Assembly: GCA_037349105.1 (NCBI GenBank)
Contig: JAYJMM010000038.1
Location: 3,074,501-3,138,500, forward strand
Direction of reading: 5' to 3'
Origin: Limnomonas spitsbergensis
Taxonomy: Eukaryota > Chlorophyta > Chlorophyceae > Chlamydomonadales
Length of the DNA stretch: 64,000 bases
Of this stretch, positions 54,969 through 64,000 are shown piece after piece. Position numbers and translations under genes: made by a program. Below the pieces are notes generated by a model. The model saw only the letters and a program-made list of their open reading frames with translations. It had not been told where the DNA came from and made no database searches. How positions within the stretch are numbered: position 1 is the stretch's first letter; every line of letters starts with the position of its first letter.

Positions 54969-55070
54969 CTGCGGCAGGCCCAAGGTCACCCTTTCAGCCA
55001 GGTAGCTGCGGCAGGCTGAAGGGCACCCTTTCAGCCAGGAAGCTGCGGCAGGCCCAAGGTGACTCATGTA
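54958..55070 (+). repeat. Repeated stop-codon context of the aldolase
   Basis: TAGCTGCGGCAGGC, AAGG, CACCCTTTCAGCCAGG begins at the stop codon (54966) and is repeated at about 55003 and 55041 (with AAGCTGCGGCAGG). Confidence 0.85.
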
Positions 55071-56602
55071 GATGAGTAGCTGCAGTGTCAAAAAGAGTGT
55101 CTAGCCACGCTTTCCCTGGGCTGCGCCCTTGGTACATCACTTATGTGCAACAGAGCTACCCCACCTTGTACGCTTGCAGTGGACTCGTTTTTTGCCTCAG
55201 TGTTTGGGGGGGTCCTGTCCCCTCCGACCTCTTTCCTGCCTCTTATATGAGCAAGTTTTTTACTTGTAAAAGGGCTGAGGGGCCCACCGCCTAGACGTGT
55301 GGGCCTCCTGACTTTCCCAACACCCAGAAGCAAATGTGTCTATGGTCACACTTTTGGCAGAGTAGCTGCACTGCGTGCTAGGTCACTCATGCTGCTGAGG
55401 CGCGTTTGCATGCTCAAGGTCATTCTCACAGCCGATTAGCAGAGGCATGCCCATGGGCAAACCTGCATCATTGGATAAGCCCAGGCAGTGGATTCACGTT
55501 TGAAGTTGACATTAGTCAAGATACGGTAATCAGTGGACTGACCGTTGTGTAGTGTGCTCCAATGTTCATTGAATTGTCAAGGTCGATGCCTCCTGAATTG
55601 TGTTTTTGCGCCAAAAATGCCTGTTGCGGAGCATTTGCTTTGTCTAGTTCAGCTGCGTGTTGCAGTTGCTAGTTGCCTGTCAATGTATATACAGGTGCTA
55701 AGAGGTGCATAAATCGCTTACAACCAGCTGCGACTTGTGATCAGGCTTCAGCTGAGACTCAGCGTGGCTGAATTATATTTGTGACGGTGTGGGTTTGTAA
55801 CTTGAGTACCAGTGCCCTCGACTTGATGACTGTCCACATACAGTTTTGGTTCCCATCAACTTTGTAACAGTAAATGATGTTACACCCTTGGGCCCTGCCC
55901 CATTATATCCACTCTGTCACAAAACGTTACTCTCGAGACACTCTCAAGTGCTTGGGATGATGGACCATGTGCTGTGGTGCAAGCCAATGACGTCACACAT
56001 CTGGGCCATGCTGAAATGAAGCTCGGCCACGTCGGCAAACAAGAGTCAGCTAGGAAAGTCAAGGGAGAAGGCACAAGAGGAAAGAAAGCTCGCCCACCAA
56101 CCAACAAGAACACAAGGTGGTGCACATGTAACTTTCTCTCCCGATTAGCAAGATATCACGCTCCGAGGTATCGCCATATAAAAAATATTATAAAAAGCGT
56201 CCCATTTAGTTAAACGTAATCAATCATTTTGCATTCCAGACCCGAAAGAGGCCAACGTGTATGAGGTCGAGAAATCTCCTGGGGGATGCAAATTACTTGG
56301 TAAATGAATTCTGGTGCATTGGTGTTCACGTTAACCGAACTGGTCGACAACATAAAAGACAAGGCTATATCAACAGGCAAGATGAGTGGCCATGGCATAC
56401 ATGTCATATTAGATAAGAGAGGGGATTGAGAGGGGCATATGCATGCCCAATTCTTCAGTTATATGACAGCTGGATTCTAGGGCCACCCTGGTTCTCTATC
56501 CTTACACGAGAATGGGCAATAATGGTAGCTTTCGTTCACGGGCGCTGCATGGCCTATACAAACTGAATTCTGCTACATGGCGCAGCTCATGCTGAACCCC
56601 AG
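55070..56602. other. Intergenic region between two convergent genes
   Basis: Holds the aldolase 3' UTR (TGTAA at 55796-55800) and, for the minus-strand hydroxylase, a TGTAA motif at 56502-56506. ATGACGTCACACATCTGGGC, then TGAAATGAAGCTCGGCCACG, near 55988-56033 is an inverted relative of 41283-41335. No gene seen. Confidence 0.5.
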
Positions 56603-59600
56603 CTAGTGCCCCCAGCTCCCCATACTCTTCTCATGGATCCACTTAGCCAGGCTCCACTTCTCGCCCCGGATCACCGGGCATGCGCCATGCAGCGCACGCT
56701 CGTCCAACTGCAGGTCTGGCGTCGTGCTCCAGAAGAGCACCGCATCGCCCTGCTTGGGCTTCACCTGTAGGGTTAAGAAGCAAGGGTTGTTTGTAGGGTT
56801 CAGGTTTGACACGGCAACACACCCCCCTGCTTTGGCTTCACCTTGAGGGTTATGAAACAAGGGTTGTGTTCAGGGTTCAGATTAAACAGAGCAACACATC
56901 CCCCTGCTTGGGCTTCACTTTCAGGTCTTGGTGTAAAGGCTTCAGGGTTCAGGGTCGTATTTTAGGGTTGAGGTTTAGAACGTCAATAGTCCCCCCCTTT
57001 TGGGGACTTCATCCAATAGAAATTCAGGATTGAGAATGTCACTGTGTTGTCCATTGCCATGCCGAGGCCTCACCTTGATGCCGATTCCGTCCGCACAGGT
57101 GCGCCAGTCGGTGATGGTGCGGTTGCCACCTGCGGGAAAGCAGAGCCGTCTTTTTGAAGCAGGGCAGTTTATACAATAATGCCCAAGGTTACTTGTAACA
57201 GCTACCATGCATCTCTGATTAGCATTAGCATGGCACTTGCTAGGTGCCAGCTCTGTTACACCTTCAATGCATCCCAGCTACAATGCACCGACCTCCAGAC
57301 TGAGGGGCGAGGATCCTGGCGCAGGATTGAAAAATGCTCTGTTCTGGCCACAAGCCGAAGGCCAATCAGGGTTTCAAGACCCGATCTGTCCGGCGGTGGC
57401 TGCCCAGCAGGTGCTCCTGGCAGGGATAGTGTGGTCATCACCCGCAGCAGGACAGCTAGATATAAATTCTGCCATCAGTTTGCACGGTCGATTTTAGAGC
57501 CAAAGAGGTAGGCTGTTCAAATTTCAATATATTTTCAGGCCATGGGGCGCCAAAACGTGCTAGGGGGGGGTCGGACCTGCATCCACACATACCCCATGCA
57601 AAAACACACATATCAGTGTTTATTTCAGCACGCTTCAGCTACAATTCAGCTACATCACGGCCTACTGCCGGGGGGGCCTGGGGCAGCAAGTCCTGCTGCT
57701 CGGGCCACCGGCCATAGGTTGGTCAAATTTTGTCCCAACTGGCCCAGTCGTGGCCGCCCGGCAGCCGCCTACGGGTGGTCTGGTGCCCACTAAAAGAAAC
57801 ACTGACGCACATGAAGGGGCAAGGAGAGGCCAAGATGCAGCTGGTCAGCTCTATTTGCACACAGGTTAAACGCATATAATGGCCAAGGGACACGTGGGAA
57901 CCATTCCTGATATGCCCATGGCCACATACGGGATATTTTGTTCCACCGTTTCTCTGCTTATCAGAAAGAAAGAAAGACTACTTCTCCGCCAAATCAGGAG
58001 GCGTGAGATACCGCTCGACCCACAGCAGTTCTATCCTTTTCACCGCCTATCATTGACTTACGTCTCGGTGAAGTACAAAATATAAGGCACTCGCCTTTTT
58101 TACGGCACTCCCCTTTTTTACGGCGTAATTACCCAAACCCGGCCCTTAGCCCCTAACCGTTCCGTGGTGTGATTCCTCTGCAGCATACCGCAAGACCGCT
58201 TCGTCCCCAAGCTTTCATATTTCAGTGACTTGCTTACAGGCCATGGTTACGTACAAGGCACGAGTGACTTGTACCCACTTCAGGCACGCAAACACCAAAA
58301 AGGTGACACAACCCTGAGCTCACCATCCTTGCCCTCCCTCTTAAAGACCGTCTCCCCTCCCTCCTCGACATTGGACAGAAATATGAGCATGGTCGCGATA
58401 CGCTGGCTGGCCTGCTTCCCAAAGTCTTTTTCCTGCACAGCAAAACGGTCGTGACGGCAGAGCCAGTCAGAACTGAGCACTCTACATGTACATGCGAGGC
58501 ATGTCTATTCACTATTCATACATCTGTCATGGCCAGAGGGTCCTGTGACAAGTGCGCACAATATTTATCAACCTACGGCCGGCCACCCAAGCAACAAGGC
58601 TTGCTTGCTGCAGCATGCCCCCTGGCCCCACGTTTCTTTTGACCGTGTCAGCCAATCAAGCAGGGAGGGAACTGCTCACTGGAAAGGAGCCCAGCACTGC
58701 TTATTCTGCCGCACTTAAGCTACACTTAAGCTACACTTAAGCTACACTTAAGCTACACTTAAGCTACAATTCAGCTACACTTCAGCTACACTTCAGCTTC
58801 ATCCATCGTTTCTTTTTTCCGGCTACAAGTTTTATTTTGGCAGGCCGCCTAGCGGCTGCCAAAGGCCCAATAAGGACAAAACCTGGACCGGCCAACACAT
58901 GGCAAGAGCAGCAAGGCTGGCCATGAATGGGGCCTCTGGCCATGAATGGGGCCTCTGGCCATGAATGGGGCCTCTGGCCATCGGCCGGAGTTTAGCTGAC
59001 ATGTAGCCGAGTCACGAAGAAATAAACAATGGCGTCATCCCTGCCGGGGAACCCAATCATGGCGCTGAAGCCAACAGTGATGCGGCTCGCGTATCACCGT
59101 TGGTCAATTATGGCCAAGGGGGCATGCTGCAGCAAGCAAGCCTTGTTGCTTGGGCCCCCGGCCGTAGATTGATCAAGGTTTGGTCCCCATTCGCCGAGTG
59201 GTGGCCGCCTAGCGGCCTGCCGATGGTGCCCTGATGGGAGCTAGGGTTTTACCTCTGGTGTTGAGGCAGGGCAGGCCGGGAGGGCAGGACTCACCGAGAA
59301 GGTGTCGTAGTGGCTATCATAGTGCTGCGTCGGCAAGTATCGCAGCGCGTTGAAAGCCTGCATTGGCGGGAGTCAAGTGTATGGTCAATTATGCAAGGCA
59401 GTGTAGGAGGCAGGAATACGACGATTTTCACGTTGCAGGGCTTGCTGGCCCGCCATTCCCAACATGCAAACATGTCCAAACATGTGAAACGGATTCCGCT
59501 CCAAACAAATTCAAATCCCGGTATGTTTCAAAAATCCCCCTCCGGACAGGGCCAGACAAATGCAGACATGCCTGGGCATGCATGTCATTGTCTCACCCGC

Positions 59601-62600
59601 CTCCCAGGGAGGTTCTTAGACCCTAACCCCTAACCCCTAAACTAGGAGGTTCTTAGGTGAACGCCTGCCTTCCTGGAGAGCTTTTCAACGGCGGGCGGCT
59701 GAACTCAAGCGCCTCCATCCCAGGTTAAATTAAAGAAACTACCTGCCGTCCTGGGAAGCGTTTCAACAGCGGATGGCCTATTTAAATATTCAGGCACCTC
59801 CACCCGAAGTCTATGAAAACTGGAGACACAGTCTGGCACTTTCGTAATATGAAAGCCATTGCATACATGGACTCAGCTGCAACAACAGCAACACGCACAA
59901 TGCATTCTGCAGTGCTAACAGCCAGGCACGATGCTATGAACGCCGGCATGAACTCCACCAATCAACCAGCAAACAACCAAAGACCTCACCCATCTCGGCC
60001 ATTGGATGTCTAAGATGGGGTGAGGTCCTCGGTTGTTTGCTGCCAGCAACTGCCAGCCAGCAAATGCCAGCCTGCAAATGCCAGCCAGCAACTGCCAGCC
60101 AGCAATTGCCAGCCAGCAACTGCCAGCCTGCAACTGCCAGCCTGCAACTGCCAGCCAGCAACTGCCAGCCAGCAACTGCCAGCCAGCAGCTGCCAGCCTG
60201 TAACTGCCAGCCAGCAACTGCCAGCCTGCAACTGCCAGCCTGCAACTGCCAGCCAGCAACTGCCAGCCTGCAACTGCCAGCCAGCAACTGCCAGCCTGCA
60301 ACTGCCAGCCTGCAACTGCCAGCCAGCAACTGCCAGCCTGCAACTGCCAGCCTGCAACTGCCAACCAGCAACTGCCAACCAGCAACTGCCAGCCAGCAAC
60401 TGCCAGCCTGCAACTGCCAGCCTGCAACTGCCAGCCAGCAACTGTCAGCCTGCAACTGTCAGCCTGCAACTGCCAGCCTGCAACTGCCAGCCTGCAACTG
60501 CCAGCCAACAACTGCCAGCCTGCAACTGCCAGCCAGCAACTGCCAGCCTGCAACTGCCAGCCTGCAACTGCCAGCCAGCAACTGTCAGCCTGCAACTGTC
60601 AGCCTGCAACTGCCAGCCTGCAACTGCCAGCCTGCAACTGCCAGCCAACAACTGCCAGCCTGCAACTGTCAGCCAGCAACGACCAGCCTGCAACTGCCAA
60701 CCAGCAACTGCCAGCCAACAACTGCCAGCCTGCAACTGCCAGCCTGCAACTGCCAGCCTGCAACTGCCAGCCTGCAACTGCCAGCCAGCAACTGCCAGCC
60801 TGCAACTTCCATCCGTGCAGGTACGCTAGACACTGCGCCCACCTCTCCAACTTGGGACGTTGAACACGGCTGGCCGGCTGCTTCCCAAATGCAATACCCC
60901 TGGCTCACACCCTGAAGCCTTGATTCAGGATTCAGTTTGTTGGCCCTTGAGCTTTTTTTGGTCCTTTAGTCTTGATTCATAATTCACTTTTGCTTGAATC
61001 AATCGATTTTTTTGCACTGCAGCAGACGTTCCTGACGCGAAACAGGTGTCCAGGAGCGCCCTAGTGTGAGGCGCCCTGGTGCAAGGCGCCCTTGTGACAC
61101 CGGCCTGTATGATTCGAACAGGGTTTAGGGTTTTAGGGCAAACCCTAAACCCTAAACCCTAAACAAAATCAGGCCCAATGCCGGATTCCGGGCTGGATGG
61201 AGAGGCGTGAGGATGACATCCACACGCTGAGGCTGACATGGTCTCAGCCGAGGCCTGGACCGCAATGTGCAGACTGCAGTCTGAATGATTCATGAAATTC
61301 TGAAATTCAAACCTAGCTGTTCAGGCATGCATGCCCACCTCTCCGTAGTCCACAGGGACATGGCTCACGGCGGCTATCCGGCGCTCCAGCCATGAGAGGA
61401 CGCCGCCAGAGTCCATGCCGGCGGAGAGGAAGGTCCCGCTGCTCGTGCGGACACTCTGCGGCACATAGGAGGCGGCAATCGCCATGGGGGGGTCCAGGGT
61501 CGGTACAATGGTCCACACTCTGCAGCACATAGGCGGCACATAGGCGGCACATAGGAAGGTCCCGCTGCTCGTGCGGACACTCTGCGGCAGAAAGACAGAA
61601 AGAAAGAAAGCTACACCCCGTGAGAGTCAAGGAAACAGCGTGGCCTGGGCCGCAGCCACATCGGCTCTGCGGCACACAGGCGGCAATCGCCATGGGGGGT
61701 CCTGGGTCGGTACAATGCTGAATTGGGTGGGTCGGTAGACCTCCTCCTCCTGCTTTTAGCTACAACGCCACCTTGGCAGGTCCGCACCTGTAGCAACCTG
61801 CACAACTGGTGCAGATGTACTTAAGTATTTATGTTGTAAAGAGCACCGCCTTGCTCTATACATACTGTCTGTGCCTCCTTAGGATCCGGTATATCATCTA
61901 TTGCACAGTCCAGATGTACATGACATGTACATCAGTATTCCATCTCAGACCTACTAGCTTAAGGAACGCTACAGCACCACAGCCACCAAAGGCCTGATTG
62001 GGACAACCTTTGCCAGCATCCGGTGCCTAGGGTTTGGGGTTAAGGGTTTAGGGTTTCAGGCACCTTCTGGCACCATCCAGAATCGTTGATACAGCAGATG
62101 CCAGAGGGTGCCGGGAGGGACTATTGATTCAGGTTGTGTTAAGGGGACCCTATGTACGACAGTTCAGGATATCATGTTGTGGTTGTTGTCGTTGTTGCTG
62201 CTGCTAAGCTACTCCTGTTGCTGCGATTGCAAGTAAATCATAGAGGGCTTTCCTTAAGCATCTTTGCCTTTAATTGCGCAGCAATCGCATCTCGGTTGTG
62301 GCAGCAGCGTGGAGCTGGCTGTGGCATCGACCCTGAGCTTCGCTGTTCCCTTCACTCTTACGCCCCCAGGAGGGCACAGGTTTCTTTCCTCCTTGCATGA
62401 TGGGGCGTTTCATTCCCAGCAGGACCGTTGCTTGCCTGTGACTCAGGGATGCTCTCCCCCGGCCTGTAGGCCAGTGCGGATGGGGCCAGGTGTCTCTTGG
62501 CAAGCTCGATGATGTGCTCGCAGCGCGCCCGGTCAACAAAGCCTGCACAGGTAGGTAGGGACGGAGCAGGAAGGAGCAATATAGCCATGATGGCCATCCC

Positions 62601-63837
62601 ATGTAGTGGATTAGGGAGAATCCTTGCAGTGAATTAGGGGGAATCCTGATTTCCCGTTGCAGATAAATGGCCCGGCTTAAATTTGGCTCATCATAAGTGT
62701 GACATTTGTCCGATTCTGCCATTCGGGCAGTGAACACCAGCTTTCCAGCGAGTCAGAGGAATGCTGGAGCAGCATCTACTTTAGGGCCCCTAATACAAAA
62801 GTTGGAGAGACTGGAGCCGTTTGTGTGCACGTGCCCCAAGCTGCTTTGCTTTTGTTGATAGCCCTCTTCACAGGCCTTGCCCTTGCTGAGCACAGTGATA
62901 CTGATAAACCAAAGAGGTCGAGAGCTAGCTGTTTGCCTACTGAGATCACATATCTCAGATTTTCAGTGGATGAACAGTTGACGTCAAGACCCCCGCCAGG
63001 GAGGGGGCCACTCGCTCCGCCACGGGGGGGGATCTAGGCAAACCTCAGATTCGGATTCATAGCTTCACCCGGCCCCTCCTAACACTCACTGCGGCTCCAG
63101 ATTTCTGACATTACAAGATTCAGGCACTCAGGCACTCACCCAGCCTATGAGCTGGCTGTAATAAAGCTGAAAGCCTGGATTCACAATATGATAGCCAGAT
63201 TCCTAATAACCTATGCAAATCCTTTACCCTCCAACCAGATACAGCATAAGACGCAGATTGTGCATACAAGTGGCAATGGTAACGGCGCGGACGCGGCCTA
63301 GGCCCATGCCGCGCCTTATGCCCCTGCGGGCGTAGTTTCTTTCTTTCTTTACGAGAGGCACCAACCTGGGTAGTGCGTGATGCGAGGGTACCATGAGATG
63401 GTCTGGAAGGGGATCACGTGCATGGCTGCGTCTCCGCTCTCTGCCGGGGCCAGCGGCGGCCGCACCGAGCCGAAGCCGGTGGACACCAGCGCCAACTCCT
63501 CAAATGCCTCCATGCTGCCGTCCAGGGGATTGTTGGTGAAGGATCCATGCTGTATTGCTGCTTCTGATGATGAGGAGGGGGAGTAGGAGGAGGAGGGTGT
63601 TCCAGCTGCAGTTGTTGCAACTGTTGCATGCTGGCCGTTCTCGCCAAGCAGGAGGGATCGTCTGCTACTGCTGCTGCTGGAGCCGCTGGAGGAAGAAGAT
63701 GGCTGGCCTGAGGCTAATACCGACGAACTACGGACTGTCAGCTGTGGCAAGCAGATTCAAGTTGTACGGTCAGCATGGAGGAGGTTGCGCGCTCGGGGCA
63801 CTGCCCTCACGGGGGTCACTCTTTGTTCATCCGACAT
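56603..63837 (-). CDS. Prolyl 4-hydroxylase, Fe(II)/2-oxoglutarate dioxygenase
   Basis: Hydroxylates peptidyl-proline, in algae chiefly on Hyp-rich cell-wall and surface glycoproteins. Exons on the minus strand: 63837-63811, 63741-63366, 62542-62436, 61455-61339, 59357-59295, 58432-58324, 57129-57074, 56764-56603; 1,017 bp, 338 residues, all in phase. After a Ser-rich N-terminus (about residues 10-80) come IPFQTISWYPR, HYPGFVDRARCEHII, VRTSSGTFL and LRYLPTQHYDSHYDTF (iron ligands His225 and Asp227). Then QRIATMLIFLSNVEEGGETVF, GDAVLFW and LHGACPVIRGEKWSLAKWIH (distal His311, Lys321 for 2-oxoglutarate). The catalytic set is complete. The third exon uses a GC donor (CAG/GCAAGC). The first exon (MSDEQRVTP) is the least certain but has a TATA-like box upstream. 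No signal peptide or membrane anchor is visible, unlike many plant P4Hs. Confidence 0.92.
56745..56940 (-). repeat. Repeats of the last P4H exon acceptor
   Basis: The plus-strand string CTGCTTGGGCTTCACCTGTA, GGGTTAAGAAGCAAGGGTTG (real exon start at 56764) recurs as CTGCTTTGGCTTCACCTTGA at about 56828 and CTGCTTGGGCTTCACTTTCA at about 56904; decoy junctions of the same intron. Confidence 0.8.
57655..57795 (-). mobile_element. Dispersed CAGCAAG/GTGGCCGCC element
   Basis: GGGGCAGCAAGTCCTGCTGC, GGGCCACCGGCCATAGGTTG, GGCCCAGTCGTGGCCGCCC parallel copies at 26126-26215 and 59100-59235. Non-coding. Confidence 0.5.
58805..59235 (-). mobile_element. Two adjacent dispersed elements in a P4H intron
   Basis: 58805-59030 matches the 18618 family (GGCAGGCCGCCTAGCGGCTG, AAACCTGGACCGGCCAACA, three GGCCATGAATGGGGCCTCT units, GACATGTAGC). 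59100-59235 matches the 57655 copy (CAGCAAGCAAGCC, GGCCGTAGATTGATCAAGG, GTGGCCGCCTAGCGGCCTGC). Confidence 0.55.
60030..60812. repeat. 14-bp minisatellite, about 55 copies
   Basis: CCAGCCTGCAACTG/CCAGCCAGCAACTG alternates in a P4H intron. Long frames of LPACNCQPATAS (plus) or AGWQLQAGSC (minus) are artefacts of the repeat. Also at 60012 the flank GATGGGGTGAGGTC mirrors AGACCTCACCCATC at about 59980, a short inverted repeat. Confidence 0.95.
61121..61164. repeat. Head-to-head telomere-like repeats
   Basis: GGGTTTAGGGTTTTAGGGCA runs directly into AACCCTAAACCCTAAACCCT, then AAAC: TTTAGGG units and CCCTAAA units meet as an inverted pair. Confidence 0.88.
61460..61590 (-). repeat. Copies of P4H exon 4 start
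   Basis: AGGAAGGTCCCGCTGCTCGT, then GCGGACACTCTGCGGC, near 61550-61586 duplicates the real exon's 5' end and acceptor (61424-61460). CACTCTGC(A/G)GCACATAGG is also repeated in between. Confidence 0.85.
63277..63353 (-). mobile_element. Dispersed short element, reversed copy
   Basis: GGTAACGGCGCGGACGCGGC, GCCCCTGCGGGCGTAGTTTC, TTTCTTTC is the reverse complement of the 26225/27650 element, in a P4H intron. Confidence 0.7.
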
Positions 63838-63922
63838 GTGGTGGTGTCGGAATGTTTGAAAATGTTTAAGAACTGGTGGACAGATGTAGATGCATGTTAA
63901 ACCAGCAGTAACGGGTATAGTT

Positions 63923-63940
63923 CCTTAAATACTTTTTATT
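63923..63940 (-). promoter_or_regulatory. TATA-like box of the prolyl 4-hydroxylase gene
   Basis: On the minus strand, AATAAAAAGTATTTAAGG lies about 85-100 bp upstream of the proposed ATG at 63837. It supports 63837 as the first exon start. Confidence 0.45.
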
Positions 63941-64000
63941 CACCAGGTTCGATGACGACGCACCGTGCGATAAAAGAACTGTGGACAGATAGATTTAGCC

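Noticed and set aside
60010..60915. Long frames rich in Cys/Gln/Ala or Trp/Leu
   Set aside because: Translation of the 14-bp minisatellite in a prolyl 4-hydroxylase intron.

Overview
The window looks like nuclear DNA of a chlorophyte green alga, probably a chlamydomonad of the Haematococcus/Chlamydomonas type. The reasons are GC-rich exons, long introns full of repeats, plant-type TTTAGGG/CCCTAAA blocks, TGTAA-like polyadenylation motifs, and proteins that resemble algal versions. The species call is inference.

Four multi-exon genes could be rebuilt by joining exons at GT-AG boundaries and checking phase. (1) 8830-39033 (+) encodes a cytosolic carboxypeptidase of the CCP1/AGTPBP1 (Nna1) type, a tubulin deglutamylase. 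It has 22 proposed exons, about 1,316 residues, and introns making up about 87% of the 30-kb gene. (2) 44080-46151 (-) is a complete Rab8/RabE-type small GTPase of 214 residues in 5 exons. (3) 46689-54968 (+) is a complete PLP-dependent low-specificity threonine aldolase of 351 residues in 10 exons, divergent from the Rab gene across 537 bp. (4) 56603-63837 (-) is a prolyl 4-hydroxylase of the Fe(II)/2-oxoglutarate family, 338 residues in 8 exons, with one apparent GC-AG intron.

The left 8 kb differs. On the minus strand lies an unrecognised, internally repetitive coding region. One frame is stop-free from 2292 to the left edge, and two homologous modules lie upstream with an in-frame TAG between them. 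Next come a 22-bp perfect inverted repeat, a stretch resembling part of a group I intron core, and a decayed non-LTR retrotransposon reverse transcriptase. The 39-44 kb interval holds a 1.1-kb element with terminal inverted repeats, a Harbinger-like MITE and short dispersed repeats.

The most striking signal is in the introns. At about twenty splice junctions of the carboxypeptidase gene, and at several in the other three genes, the neighbouring intron holds tandem or decayed copies of the local exon-intron boundary itself: the last or first exon bases, the GT or AG site and adjacent intron. Many intron minisatellites here therefore seem to have grown from splice junctions, leaving arrays of decoy splice sites and relic exons. 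I know of no named system that describes this.
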